Of a stretch of DNA of 60,355 nt, positions 8,149 through 17,340 are shown piece by piece; the first letter of the stretch is position 1, and each line of letters begins with the position of its first letter. Both the position numbers and the translations under genes were made by a program. The notes below the pieces were generated by a model that had not been told where the DNA came from, did not search any database, and saw nothing but the letters and a program-made list of their open reading frames with translations. Source of the stretch: JBPCQA01 sp050998615 (lineage in GTDB: Bacteria; Actinomycetota; Actinomycetes; Propionibacteriales; Nocardioidaceae). The DNA lies in assembly GCA_050998615.1 (NCBI GenBank), contig JBPCQA010000026.1, positions 1-60,355 of the forward strand. The letters run 5' to 3'.

Positions 8149-8711
8149 CAGCTGGTCACCCGGCCCAGGTAGCTCCCGTCGCGAGTGTCGACCTTGACCC
8201 TCTCGCCGGGCGTGATGAACAGCGGGACCGAAATCTCGTACCCCGTCTCCAGCCGTGCGGGCTTGGTGCCACCGGTGGACCGATCGCCTTGCAGCCCGGG
8301 CTCGGTGTACTCGATGGTCAGCTCGACCGACGCGGGCAGCTCGATGTAGAGCGGCGTACCGTCGTGGACAGCGACCACCGCGTCTTGGTTCTCGAGGATG
8401 AAGTTCGCCGCGTCCCCCACCGTTTCAGCGCTGAGCTGCGTCTGGTCGTACGTCTCGGTGTCCATGAACACGTACGACGACCCGTCGTGGTAGAGGTAGG
8501 TCATCGCCCGCTTGTCGACGTTCGCGGTCACGACCTTGACATCGGCGTTGAACGTCTTGTCGACAACCTTGCCGGACATCACGCTCTTGAGCTTGGTGCG
8601 CACCACCGCGCCACCCTTGCCGGGCTTGTGATGCTGAAACGAGACCACTGACCACAGTTGCCCGTCCAGGTTGAGGACCATGCCGTTCTTGAGGTCGTTG
8701 GTCGTTGCCAT
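8148..8711 (-). CDS. efp: Elongation factor P
   Basis: EF-P rescues ribosomes stalled on polyproline. The 187 residues give the three-domain family length (KOW-like N-terminus, two OB folds). The tip loop that enters the peptidyl transferase centre reads HHKPGKGGAV with Lys32 at the tip; no EpmA or DHS modification genes are in view. The C-terminal signature region (GYEISVPLFITPGERVKVDT) is present. ATG start with a purine-rich AGGAAGAGAAG upstream. A possible -10 box (TAGACT, 8826-8831 minus) lies about 115 bases upstream. Confidence 0.96.
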   Translation of the reverse strand: MATTNDLKNGMVLNLDGQLWSVVSFQHHKPGKGGAVVRTKLKSVMSGKVVDKTFNADVKVVTANVDKRAMTYLYHDGSSYVFMDTETYDQTQLSAETVGDAANFILENQDAVVAVHDGTPLYIELPASVELTIEYTEPGLQGDRSTGGTKPARLETGYEISVPLFITPGERVKVDTRDGSYLGRVTS

Positions 8712-9030
8712 GCGTGTGTGTCTTCTCTTCCTGCCGCGGGGTGGATGGCTTTCACCTGTGTAGGTCGATCGAAGCGACGCATCGCTTCATGGGATCCGTC
8801 GGTGTCAGCCAGCGAGGGAGTCGCAAGTCTACCGAATCGCCGCCGCGTTCCACCGGCCCCGACAGCTAGGATCCGCACGGCGGGTAGCCATAGGTGCTCC
8901 CCGCCGGCGCGACAGGCGGGCACCAAGCTGAGACGTTCAGCTGGCCTCGACAGCACAGCGCGGCGCGAAAAGTCAAGGCCCCCTAACGCCGCCGTCGCCT
9001 ATTGGTGCGCTCGACGTCAGCTCGGGTGTA
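8712..9030. other. Gap between efp and aroQ (319 bases), no gene seen
   Basis: Neither strand carries a convincing coding region. The gap holds a possible -10 box for efp (TAGACT, 8826-8831 minus) and a seven-base-pair hairpin (arms 8878-8884 and 8900-8906, CGGCGGG/CCCGCCG) without a U tract, which could end the aroQ transcript. Confidence 0.5.
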
Positions 9031-9465
9031 CTACGGCTCAGCGTTTCTGGCCAGGGTCATGAGCGCCAAGTGATACGACTCCACACCAAATCCGGTGATT
9101 GTGCCCGTTGCCACTGCCGAGATCACGTCATGCTGCCGGAACGCCTCGCGCGTTGCGGGGTTCGACAGGTGCACTTCCACCAATGGAGCCGACAGTTGCG
9201 CGCACGCATCGCGCAACGAATATGAGTAATGCGTGAACGCGGCCGGGTTCAGCACCACAGGCGTCGCCGAGTCCGCAGCCTCATGGAGCCATCCGACGAG
9301 CTCCGCCTCGTCATCGGTCTGCCGAACTTCGACCTCGAGGGACAGCTTCCCTCCCCACTCTCGGCACAAATTGCCGAGCTCGTCATGGCTGACCGAGCCG
9401 TAGATTTCCGGTTCACGCGAGCCGAGCCGACCCAGGTTCGGCCCGTTCAACACCAGTACACGCAC
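9031..9465 (-). CDS. aroQ: Type II 3-dehydroquinate dehydratase
   Basis: It converts 3-dehydroquinate to 3-dehydroshikimate in the shikimate pathway by anti elimination. With the GTG at 9463-9465 the protein is 144 residues, the normal length of the dodecameric type II enzyme. The start VRVLVLNGPNLGRLGSREP carries the active-site Asn and Arg, the catalytic Tyr is in EIYG, and HLSNPATRE plus FRQHDVIS give the remaining ligands. The frame stays open upstream to 9618, but that part is not family-like. Together with aroB, aroK, aroC and aroE it forms a shikimate cluster. Confidence 0.93.
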   Translation of the reverse strand: MRVLVLNGPNLGRLGSREPEIYGSVSHDELGNLCREWGGKLSLEVEVRQTDDEAELVGWLHEAADSATPVVLNPAAFTHYSYSLRDACAQLSAPLVEVHLSNPATREAFRQHDVISAVATGTITGFGVESYHLALMTLARNAEP

Positions 9466-9653
9466 AACCGCAAGCCTAGGGCCCGTTAGGTACGGCGCTG
9501 AACGGGATGCGACCAGCGGCTGCCCTTTGCGCAACGATCCAACGCTGAGCTCGCCCTGACCAGCCGAGCGTCTCATGTTGAGGCCACAAATAGGCCAAGG
9601 GCTCAGGTCCGTCGCCACAGCGCCTCCGTCCCGTGGCCAGGAGCGGGCTTCGA

Positions 9654-10751
9654 CTAGTCCGGTGACGAAATCGCCTCGTACGCAGCAATCAACAGCTCCG
9701 GATCAGGAGCCGCCAAGATCGCCGGCCGACCAAGCCGTTCGAGGATCACCAGTCGCAACGTGTCGCCGCGGGTCTTCTTGTCGACCCGCATCGCGTCCCG
9801 CAGCTCGCTCCAACGATCACCTCGGTACGCCGTTGGCAGCCCGACCGCCGCGAGCACCCGCCGGTGCCTGTCGGCCGTGTCATCGTCTAGGTGCCCGGCG
9901 AGCCGAGCCACCTCCGCGACGTACACCATGCCCACCGCAACCGCCTCGCCGTGCCGCCAGGTGTAGCGTTCGACCCGCTCGATGGCGTGCCCCATCGTAT
10001 GGCCGTAATTGAGCGCCTCTCGACCGACCGATCTGCCACGTGACGTCGTCTCTCGCAGATCGGTGGACACGATGTGGGCCTTGACCTCGATGGCTCGTTC
10101 GATCAGCTCTCGGGTGGTCTCGGAGTCGGCCAGCCGGTCGTGACCTGCTTCGACGAGGTCGAGGATGCGTGGATCGGCGATGAAGCCGCACTTGACGACT
10201 TCGGCCAGCCCATTGACGACCTCCCGGCGGTCGAGCGTCGCCAGATTCGCCAGATCGCAGAGCACCCCGGCCGGCTCATGAAACGCCCCGACCAGGTTCT
10301 TGCCAGCCGCGGTGTTGATACCGGTCTTGCCGCCAACTGCCGCGTCGACCATGCCGAGCAGCGTGGTGGGGATGTGCACGACTGTGATCCCGCGCAGAAA
10401 CGTCGCGGCGACAAATCCTGCCAGATCCGTGGTGGCTCCCCCACCGACGCCTACCAAAGCGTCGGATCGGCTGAAGCCGGCCCGCCCCAACGCATCCCAG
10501 CACTGCGCCGCTACGGTGGATGTCTTGGCTCGCTCCGCGTCGGGCACCAGGATCGGCCACACCGCGAATCCCAGCTCCTCCAGGCTGTCGACCACGGTCG
10601 AGCAAAGCTCAGACATCGTGGCGGGATGGATCACCGCGACCCTCGCCACGTCGTGGCCGAGCAGCGAGGGAAGCTCGGCGAGCAGGCCGTGGCCCACCAC
10701 AACGTCGTACGGCGCGGCGCCGCTCACTCTGATCCGCCGTTGGTCGGTCAC
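9654..10751 (-). CDS. aroB: 3-dehydroquinate synthase
   Basis: It cyclises DAHP to 3-dehydroquinate with NAD and zinc. The 365 residues show the NAD-binding VGVGGGATTDLAGFVAA, the phosphate-contacting GGKTGINTAAGKN, and metal ligands in NYGHTMGHAIE and WRHGEAVAVGM. GTG start. It lies 22 bases downstream of aroK and is followed after 188 bases by aroQ, so aroC-aroK-aroB are probably one message. Confidence 0.97.
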   Translation of the reverse strand: MTDQRRIRVSGAAPYDVVVGHGLLAELPSLLGHDVARVAVIHPATMSELCSTVVDSLEELGFAVWPILVPDAERAKTSTVAAQCWDALGRAGFSRSDALVGVGGGATTDLAGFVAATFLRGITVVHIPTTLLGMVDAAVGGKTGINTAAGKNLVGAFHEPAGVLCDLANLATLDRREVVNGLAEVVKCGFIADPRILDLVEAGHDRLADSETTRELIERAIEVKAHIVSTDLRETTSRGRSVGREALNYGHTMGHAIERVERYTWRHGEAVAVGMVYVAEVARLAGHLDDDTADRHRRVLAAVGLPTAYRGDRWSELRDAMRVDKKTRGDTLRLVILERLGRPAILAAPDPELLIAAYEAISSPD

Positions 10752-10773
10752 GGCGCGAACCGGCTCTGGACGC

Positions 10774-11295
10774 TCATGGCGACAGTCGACTCTCGACCTG
10801 GTCGGCGACGCCGTCGACCGACAACTCGTCGGTGCTCACGGTGAATGTGGCGAGCCCGTGATAAACGGGACGTCGGGCGTCGAGCAGCGCCTTGAGCTGG
10901 CCGCGCACGTTGCCCAGCAGCAACGGCCGGGTCACGCCGAGCCCGACCCGAGAAGCCGCCGCGGCTAGACCAACGTCGAGAAACACCACGATCTGGTGGG
11001 TGAGTAGGTTGCGGGTCTGCGGGGTGAGCACCGCGCCACCGCCCAAAGCGACGACGCCATGATGTGAGCCCAGAGCCTCGGCGACAGCCACGCACTCCAT
11101 GCGTCGAAAGGCCTCCTCGCCGTCGTCGATGAAGATGTTCGCGATTGGCTTGCCGGCGCGGGCCTCGACGTCTTGGTCGGTATCGCGGAAATCGACCCTC
11201 CATCGTGCCGCCAGCAACGCGCCAACCGTGGTCTTCCCCGCACCCGGTGGCCCGATGAGCACGACCTGAGGCCGTGATGCGCGGACAGTCGACAA
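10774..11295 (-). CDS. aroK: Shikimate kinase
   Basis: It phosphorylates shikimate with ATP. The 173-residue protein has the P-loop GPPGAGKTT (residues 15-23), the shikimate-binding DTDQDVEARAG and FRRMEC, and the GGGAV substrate motif. The start is a TTG at 11293-11295, five bases after the aroC stop; no ATG or GTG offers a better fit. Placed between aroC and aroB as in most Actinobacteria. Confidence 0.95.
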   Translation of the reverse strand: MSTVRASRPQVVLIGPPGAGKTTVGALLAARWRVDFRDTDQDVEARAGKPIANIFIDDGEEAFRRMECVAVAEALGSHHGVVALGGGAVLTPQTRNLLTHQIVVFLDVGLAAAASRVGLGVTRPLLLGNVRGQLKALLDARRPVYHGLATFTVSTDELSVDGVADQVESRLSP

Positions 11296-11300
11296 CCCGA

Positions 11301-12479
11301 TCAGCGCACCTTCAGGTTGGCGAGATAGGCATCCTTGTTGCGTTTGGTCTCAACGGCGGAGTCGCCGCCGAACTTCTCCAAGGCGGCGTCAGCCAGCACG
11401 AGCGCGACCATGGCCTCGGCCACAATCGCCGCCGCGGGCACGGCACAGACGTCCGATCGTTGATGGTGAGCCACCGCGTCCTCGCCGGTGGCCACGTCGA
11501 CAGTGCGCAACGCCTGGGGGACTGTAGAGATCGGTTTCATCGCGGCGCGCACTCGTAGCGTCTCGCCGGTTGACATGCCACCCTCGGTGCCACCGGAGCG
11601 ATTCGACGTACGCCGAATGCCGGTCGGCCCCGTCTCGATCTCGTCATGGGCCACCGAGCCTCGGCCGCGGGCGACCTCGAATCCATCCCCGATCTCGACG
11701 CCCTTGATCGCCGGAATGCCCATCAACGCGCCCGCCAATCGCGAATCGAGGCGGCGGTCCCCATGCACGTGAGAGCCGAGACCCGGGGGCAGCCCGTAGG
11801 CAGCGACCTCGACCACACCTCCTAGCGTGTCGCCTTCGGCATGGGCTTGGTCGATCTCAGCCACCATCGCTGAGCTGGCTGCCGGGTCGAGGCACCGGAC
11901 CGGGTCGGCATCCAGCGCCTCGACCTGATCGGGCCTGGGGACGAGACCGGACGGGGCTGCCGCTGCCCCAATGCTGAGCACGTGCGAGACAAGCCTCGCC
12001 CCGAGCGCCTGTGCCAAGAAGGCGGCGGCCACCGCACCTAGCGCCACCCGGGCGGCCGTCTCGCGGGCACTGGCGCGCTCCAGGATCGGCCGTGCCTCGT
12101 CGAAACCGTACTTTTGCATGCCGACCAAATCGGCGTGACCGGGGCGCGGCCGAGTCAGTGGGGCGTTGCGCGCCAGGCCCTCCAGCGTCGCAGCTTCGAC
12201 CGGATCGGCGGCCATCACCTGCTCCCACTTGGGCCACTCGGTGTTGCCGATCATGATCGCGACTGGGCCACCGAGGGTCCGGCCGTGACGTACGCCGCCG
12301 AGCACCGTGACCTCGTCTTGTTCGAACGACATCCGGGCGCCGCGTCCATAGCCCAGCCGGCGCCTAGCCAACGCGGCCGACAGGTCGGCAGTAGTGATCG
12401 CGACACCCGCCGGCAAGCCCTCCAGGATCCCGACCAGTGCCGGGCCATGAGACTCCCCAGCGGTCAGCCATCGCAGCAT
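11301..12479 (-). CDS. aroC: Chorismate synthase
   Basis: Last common step of aromatic synthesis: it eliminates phosphate from EPSP to give chorismate using reduced FMN. The 392-residue protein begins MLRWLTAGESHGPAL, the family signature, and has the second and third signatures around RPGHADLVGMQKYG and RTSNRSGGTEGGMSTGE. First gene of the aroC-aroK-aroB run. Confidence 0.98.
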   Translation of the reverse strand: MLRWLTAGESHGPALVGILEGLPAGVAITTADLSAALARRRLGYGRGARMSFEQDEVTVLGGVRHGRTLGGPVAIMIGNTEWPKWEQVMAADPVEAATLEGLARNAPLTRPRPGHADLVGMQKYGFDEARPILERASARETAARVALGAVAAAFLAQALGARLVSHVLSIGAAAAPSGLVPRPDQVEALDADPVRCLDPAASSAMVAEIDQAHAEGDTLGGVVEVAAYGLPPGLGSHVHGDRRLDSRLAGALMGIPAIKGVEIGDGFEVARGRGSVAHDEIETGPTGIRRTSNRSGGTEGGMSTGETLRVRAAMKPISTVPQALRTVDVATGEDAVAHHQRSDVCAVPAAAIVAEAMVALVLADAALEKFGGDSAVETKRNKDAYLANLKVR

Positions 12480-12575
12480 GGGAGGAGTCTTGCACGGACC
12501 CGCGAAACCTGGCCGAGCCAGCCGAGCGCGGCCGGGTCACCTGCCCGGCCGCCCCACTGACCTAGCCGAAGGGAG

Positions 12576-13349
12576 TCAACCGCCGCCGTACCACTGGGCG
12601 AACGACGATCCCCAGATCAGTCCCACCAAGGCTCCGAGCAGCATGAACGGGCCGAATGGGAAATGCTTGCGGTTCACGATGCGCAGCAGCATCAGCAAGC
12701 CGCCTCCCACGCCGCCGAGCAGGAAGCCCGAGTAGAGGCCCGTCACCAGGGCTCCCCAGCCGAGGTAGCCCAGTGCCAATCCGATCAGGCCGGACAGCCG
12801 TACGTCGCCGTACCCGAGCCCCTTGGGATAGATGAACCACATCAAGAAGTAGAACCCACCCATCACCGCCCAACCCAGGACAGCTCCGGCAAGCTGATGG
12901 GTGCCGCCGTCGAGGCCGGCGGCCAGCAGCAGCAGCGCGATCACCACCGCGTAGCCCGGCGCGATCAATCTGGTGGGCAGCAGCCTGGTCTGCGCATCGA
13001 CGTACCCCAAGATGACGCCCAGCCACCCCAGGAACACCCACGCCGGCAAGGGAGCCGCCCATCCGAGCCGCCAGCCGATCAGGGCGCCGACGACACCGCC
13101 GGTGATGCCCAGCTTGGACGTCAGATGTGGCCGGCGGGCAAGATCCGCATACGGTGTCTTGTCGATCGGCTCCAGCACCCCCCTGTCGCCATCTGCGGCA
13201 GCGGGCAGAGCCAGCCCATCCAGCTCGGGCTGGCTTGACGGCCGACGCTCTTGGGGCTCGGGCAGCCGAGCGATCACCTTCGGCCCATACGCGGATGCGA
13301 CGCCACAGACAGCGGCGGACATCACCGCGACCAGCAGACTCCAGGGCAC
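12576..13349 (-). CDS. Prepilin peptidase (A24 family)
   Basis: An aspartic membrane peptidase that cleaves type IV prepilin-like leaders. The two catalytic aspartates are in GYVDAQTRLLPTRL and GYGDVRLSG (the GxGD motif), each next to membrane helices; six to eight hydrophobic segments fill residues 80-250. The 257 residues lack the N-methylating zinc domain; instead a hydrophilic stretch (about 25-75) follows the first helix. No pilin genes are in this window, so its substrates lie elsewhere. It commonly sits near aroC in Actinobacteria. GTG start. Confidence 0.88.
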   Translation of the reverse strand: MPWSLLVAVMSAAVCGVASAYGPKVIARLPEPQERRPSSQPELDGLALPAAADGDRGVLEPIDKTPYADLARRPHLTSKLGITGGVVGALIGWRLGWAAPLPAWVFLGWLGVILGYVDAQTRLLPTRLIAPGYAVVIALLLLAAGLDGGTHQLAGAVLGWAVMGGFYFLMWFIYPKGLGYGDVRLSGLIGLALGYLGWGALVTGLYSGFLLGGVGGGLLMLLRIVNRKHFPFGPFMLLGALVGLIWGSSFAQWYGGG

Positions 13350-13523
13350 AAGCGCAGAGCCTAGCGGTCAGCACCCCCTTCCGCGCCTCACTGAAGCGGC
13401 CCTGTGGACCGTCCGCTGACCGTCTCGGCACTGCGCCAACCTCCGACGCTGAGCTCGCCCCAGCAGCTCGCCCCGGCCGGCTCAGCGCCGCAAGCTGATG
13501 CGGGGTAGGCAGTTGACGAGCCG

Positions 13524-15017
13524 CTACTGGATTCCGAACGCGAAGTCGAAGAACCCGCTCGGGTCGAACACTCGCTTGACCTGCTGCAGCCGGGCGTAGT
13601 TGGCGCCGTAGTAGGAGCTCACCGCTCGACGCGGCTCAAGGTAGTTGACATAGCCACCGGCCGAGGATGCGCGCACGGTCGCGTGACCGGTGCCGATCCA
13701 GTCGTACGTCGACTGGAGTTGCCCAGGCGTCGGATGAGCCGGCATGCCGACGTACCACTGCACGCTGGCCAGGTGCCGGCGATAGGGAAATGCGCTGGCT
13801 CCGGGCAATGTGTGTTGCACGGCACCGGTGAGCGGGTCGAGGATCACCGCTGCAGACTGATGGCTGGCGGCCCTTCTCGCGACCAGCGCCGGAAGCGACG
13901 TCGACAAGCTGTCGGGCATCGAGACCAGCACATCGCTGCCGGCGGCGAAACCGGTCCGTGGGGATGTCGTGCCGCCGCCGAGGAAGGTGATCCCGTCCAG
14001 GAATGACTTTGAGAAGGTCGAGACGCTGCTCGGCGCGACGCCGATCGCCGACTCCATGGCCAGCGCCTGGCCGGCTTCGGCACCGGCGCGGCACACGCCG
14101 ACGATCCGGACTTGCGCGGTGCCGTTCGACGACGCCTCAAGGTGCAGGTTCGCCCATACCGTGTTCGGCATCGCCTTGATGCGAGCCGCCCAACCGCGCA
14201 CCACGTTCGAGGCGTGACTGTAGGGGAAGTCGATCAGGAAGAAGCCCATCGGGAGCGCCGGTTGGGTGTTGAACCGCATTGACGTCACGACGCCGAAGTT
14301 GCCTCCACCGCCGCCCCGATGAGCCCAGAAGAGGTCAGGAAAGGAGTCGCGGTTGACGACCCGGATCTGACCGTCGGCCGTGACCATGGTGATCCCGGTC
14401 AACGAGTCGCAGGTGAGCCCGTACTCGCGGCTGGCCACACCAAGCCCGCCGCCCAGCGTCAGCCCGGCCGCGCCGACCGTTGGACACGTGCCGGTCGGGA
14501 TGGTGCGGCCATGTCCGGCGAGTGTTTGGTGGACCGGGAAGAGCTTCGCGCCGGCGCCCACGGACGCGACCCGGCTTCCCGGGTAATACTGGGCGAACGT
14601 GATGCGGCTGACGTCGATCACCAACCCGTTTTGCACTGTGGAGGCGCCGACATACGAGTGACCGCCGGCCTTCCCGCGCGGTTGAAGCGTGAACTTGTGC
14701 GCGAAGTTGATGATCTGTTGTACGTCAGAGGCGTTCAACGCCTGTACGACGGCCAGCGGAGCCACGCTGTCGAAGCGCGGGTTGAAGAGCTGCTTGGCGC
14801 GAGGATACGCCGGATTGGTGCGCTGCAACACGTCACCCTCGATGGAGTGCGCCAGGGCGATCCAGTCCGCCGAGGTTGGCCCGCTGTCGGGAGACGTGAT
14901 GAGGGCCGGGGTGCCGGCCCCGCGGGCGCTGCGTGTCGCTCGGCCGGTGATGGCCGCGGCGGCGCCAACCGCGACTCCTTGCAACAGCGTTCGCCGAGTC
15001 ATGGGAGTGGACGTCAT
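13524..15017 (-). CDS. Tat-exported FAD-linked oxidase, berberine-bridge type
   Basis: The 497-residue protein starts with a twin-arginine signal (TRRTLLQGVAVGAAAAITG, residues 7-25), then an FAD-binding type 4 domain and a C-terminal berberine-bridge (BBE) segment ending YYGANYARLQQVKRVFDPSG. Both residues for bicovalent flavin are there: His120 in AGGHSY and Cys178 in TGTCPTVGAAG. Such enzymes oxidise sugars, alcohols or secondary metabolites with oxygen; the substrate here cannot be told. It interrupts the shikimate run between the prepilin peptidase and aroE and stands alone, so an acquired or lineage-specific gene is likely. The start is the first ATG; a second lies 15 bases inside. Confidence 0.87.
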   Translation of the reverse strand: MTSTPMTRRTLLQGVAVGAAAAITGRATRSARGAGTPALITSPDSGPTSADWIALAHSIEGDVLQRTNPAYPRAKQLFNPRFDSVAPLAVVQALNASDVQQIINFAHKFTLQPRGKAGGHSYVGASTVQNGLVIDVSRITFAQYYPGSRVASVGAGAKLFPVHQTLAGHGRTIPTGTCPTVGAAGLTLGGGLGVASREYGLTCDSLTGITMVTADGQIRVVNRDSFPDLFWAHRGGGGGNFGVVTSMRFNTQPALPMGFFLIDFPYSHASNVVRGWAARIKAMPNTVWANLHLEASSNGTAQVRIVGVCRAGAEAGQALAMESAIGVAPSSVSTFSKSFLDGITFLGGGTTSPRTGFAAGSDVLVSMPDSLSTSLPALVARRAASHQSAAVILDPLTGAVQHTLPGASAFPYRRHLASVQWYVGMPAHPTPGQLQSTYDWIGTGHATVRASSAGGYVNYLEPRRAVSSYYGANYARLQQVKRVFDPSGFFDFAFGIQ

Positions 15018-15145
15018 ACCCTACGGACGCGACAGCCCCTTCACAGGTTGCCTCCCGCCTTTCTGCCGACCCGTCAGGTTTTTCCTGCCGACGCCCCAAG
15101 CAAGTATCACCGCTCCAGCCACGAACCGTTTCACGTCAACCCCTC

Positions 15146-15199
15146 CGCAACGGCTGAAGGCACCTCGCGTCGACGCCGGCCGAACGTTCAGCCACAGCG
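15146..15199. repeat. Imperfect inverted repeat, related to the one at 28922-28974
   Basis: The right arm TTCAGCCACAGCG (15187-15199) is identical to the right arm of the perfect inverted repeat at 28922-28974. The left arm (15146-15158) pairs with it over GGCTGAA/TTCAGCC plus the outer CGC/GCG, with three mismatches between, and the spacer is 28 bases against 27. It lies downstream of the divergently starting flavin oxidase and before aroE's end. Confidence 0.45.
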
Positions 15200-15224
15200 T
15201 GAGTAGGTGACGGCGACGGCGACG

Positions 15225-16214
15225 CTACCGGTTTGACAGGACGCGAAGGCCGGCTGCCCTCATCGCGGCCAGCGGGGCCTGCGCCACGCCGGTCATGAGC
15301 TCGAGCTGACGGGCCGCCTGATGCAGCAGCAGCTCGAAACCGCCAATCGCCAGGCCGCCGGCGTGCTCGGTGGCAACCAACAAGGGCGAGTACGCCGGGT
15401 GGTAGTTGACGTCTAAGACGGTGGGCGCCAAGCCAGCCAGGCGTCCGGCCACCGGAGGTTGCGCCTCGACCGGGATCGTCGAGATCAACACATCGGCGCC
15501 AGGCCCCGAGTCGCTTCCGCCCGATGCGCCGGATACGCACCCGTCCGGAGCGATCCCGCCCGGGCCGCCGAAGTCGGTTCCGTATTGACCCAGCGCACCC
15601 AGATCGGCGACGGCGAGGTCGAGTTTCAGCCGCGCGGCCAAGTCGGCGAGCGCCAGGCCGCGAGCGGGCGTCCGGGCCAGCACGGTCACCCCGCGTGCGC
15701 CAAGCTCCGCCACAGCCGCCAATGCGGAGCGGGCCGTCGCACCTGACCCGACCACGACCGCCGACTTCAGGCGCCGTACACCGGCAGCGGTCAGCGCAGC
15801 GACCAGGCCAGCCACGTCGGTGTTGTAACCGCGACGGGATCCAGCTGCCTCGAACACCACGGTGTTGACCACGCCAAGCATTCGGCCTAGGTCGTCCAGC
15901 GAGTCGCAGTGCGCGACGATCACTTGCTTCAACGGCATCGTCACCGACAACCCCCGCCACGGCGGCAATGTCCGCGTCAACTCGGGCCACCGCCTATCCG
16001 GCAATGCCACCAACGACTCCGGCTCAATAGGCGACCTCAGAGCCTCAACAAACCCGGCAAGCTGTTCGGGCGTCACGTCGTAAGCGGCGTACTCCCAGGA
16101 AAGGCCGAGCTCTCGATAGGCGGCTCGATGCACCGCAGGTGACAGCGAGTGCGCGACCGGACTGCCGATAACCGCGCACCTCGCCGCGAACCCAGCCGAG
16201 AGGCGCGAAACCAT
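15225..16214 (-). CDS. aroE: Shikimate dehydrogenase
   Basis: NADP-dependent reduction of 3-dehydroshikimate. The 329 residues from the ATG at 16212-16214 include the substrate motif IGSPVAHSLSPAVHR, catalytic Lys96 in VTMPLKQ, GYNTDVAG, and the nucleotide-binding VVGSGATARSAL. It is longer than the usual 270-290 because of a segment at about 62-80 and a Gly/Ser/Pro-rich linker at about 210-240. The frame is open upstream to 16385, but this overlaps mltG; the chosen ATG lies ten bases after the mltG stop. Confidence 0.94.
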   Translation of the reverse strand: MVSRLSAGFAARCAVIGSPVAHSLSPAVHRAAYRELGLSWEYAAYDVTPEQLAGFVEALRSPIEPESLVALPDRRWPELTRTLPPWRGLSVTMPLKQVIVAHCDSLDDLGRMLGVVNTVVFEAAGSRRGYNTDVAGLVAALTAAGVRRLKSAVVVGSGATARSALAAVAELGARGVTVLARTPARGLALADLAARLKLDLAVADLGALGQYGTDFGGPGGIAPDGCVSGASGGSDSGPGADVLISTIPVEAQPPVAGRLAGLAPTVLDVNYHPAYSPLLVATEHAGGLAIGGFELLLHQAARQLELMTGVAQAPLAAMRAAGLRVLSNR

Positions 16215-16224
16215 ATCACCAGCT

Positions 16225-17340
16225 TCAGCAGGCATTCGAGGTTTGGCAGTAGGCGTAGTAAAGCGCCTCATTGCGCTGTTGCTGCGCAAAGGTAACCGCA
16301 AACCGAGTGTCCCCGGTCCGGAGGTTGACGGTGACGAAGTAGCGCCAATTGCCGGCGGCAGGGTGCAGCGCGGCGTGCAACGCAATCGCGCCCGGCGAGT
16401 CGATCGCAGTCGGTGGCAGCCCGGTGCGGGTATAGGTGTTGTACGGCGAGTTGAGCTGACGCAGGTTGTTCGATGTCGCGATCTGACCCCGGCTGTCCAC
16501 GGCGTAGTGCAACGTGGAGTCGAACTGCAGCGACATGCCGATCTTGAGCCGGTTGTAGACGACCCGCGCGACCTTCGGCATGTCTTGCGGGCGCCGAGCC
16601 TCGGCCTGCACCAGGCTGGCCACGATCACCACCGTATGCGGGCTCATGTGCAGAGCGCTCGCTCCGCTAACCAGGTTGTCGCGGGCCGCCTCTTGTTTGA
16701 ACCGCGCGGTCATCGCGGCCAGCAGCCCGGGCGCCGTCGCGTTCGGCGCGACGTTGTAGGTCGCCGGGAAGAGGTAGCCTTCGGCATCACCGCCGGCGTA
16801 CGCCGGCAGCTGCAGCGCCGCGGTGTCCCTGAACGCCTGGTTAAGCTCGGCCGATGTGAGCGGAGTCTTGGCGGCGATGGTGGCCAGGATCTCCTTGGCG
16901 CGATAGCCCTCGGGGATCGTCAGCAAGTTGGTGACCTTCGACTTCGGGTCGAGCATCAGGTCGAGGGCGTCCTTGGCCGCCATCTGCTTGTGCATCTTGT
17001 AGAAGCCGACCTGGATGGTCAGTGACCTGGCATCAGCCCGGGCCGCGTCGACGAACGCCTGCTGGCTCTTCACGACGTGCGCCTTCAGCAGCGTGGTGCC
17101 GATGTCAACGGCCGTGTCGCCCTTCTTCACCTGTACGACGGCCGTGCCGTGCCCGTTGCCCGCGTAGTCGGCCGGCCCCGACAGCGCGTCCTTGATCAGC
17201 GCGACCCCCTTGACATAGGCGAACGCGCCGATGCCGACGATGATCGCGGACGCCACCAACACCGCCAGGCACCCCCGCACGTGCGTGTGTCGCGGTTTTG
17301 GGGCGTGCTCTTGCAGGCCGTCGATTCCTAGGTCACTCAC
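16225..17340 (-). CDS. mltG: Endolytic murein transglycosylase MltG (YceG-like)
   Basis: It cleaves nascent glycan strands at the membrane and so sets peptidoglycan chain length. The 371 residues comprise a short cytosolic tail with PKPRHTHVRG, one membrane helix (about 23-45), a LysM-like part (VVQVKKGDTAVDIGTTLL) and the YceG catalytic domain. The catalytic glutamate is in VIVASLVQAEARRPQDM, and NSPYNTYTRTGLPPTAIDSPG is the usual C-terminal signature. Overlaps ruvX by eight bases; aroE follows closely. Confidence 0.94.
   Translation of the reverse strand: MSDLGIDGLQEHAPKPRHTHVRGCLAVLVASAIIVGIGAFAYVKGVALIKDALSGPADYAGNGHGTAVVQVKKGDTAVDIGTTLLKAHVVKSQQAFVDAARADARSLTIQVGFYKMHKQMAAKDALDLMLDPKSKVTNLLTIPEGYRAKEILATIAAKTPLTSAELNQAFRDTAALQLPAYAGGDAEGYLFPATYNVAPNATAPGLLAAMTARFKQEAARDNLVSGASALHMSPHTVVIVASLVQAEARRPQDMPKVARVVYNRLKIGMSLQFDSTLHYAVDSRGQIATSNNLRQLNSPYNTYTRTGLPPTAIDSPGAIALHAALHPAAGNWRYFVTVNLRTGDTRFAVTFAQQQRNEALYYAYCQTSNAC

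Noticed and set aside
16243..17025. Long plus-strand frame opposite mltG (also similar ones opposite aspS, relA, secD and thrS)
   Set aside because: Arg/Gly/His-rich antisense shadow typical of high-GC genes; the minus-strand proteins are clear.
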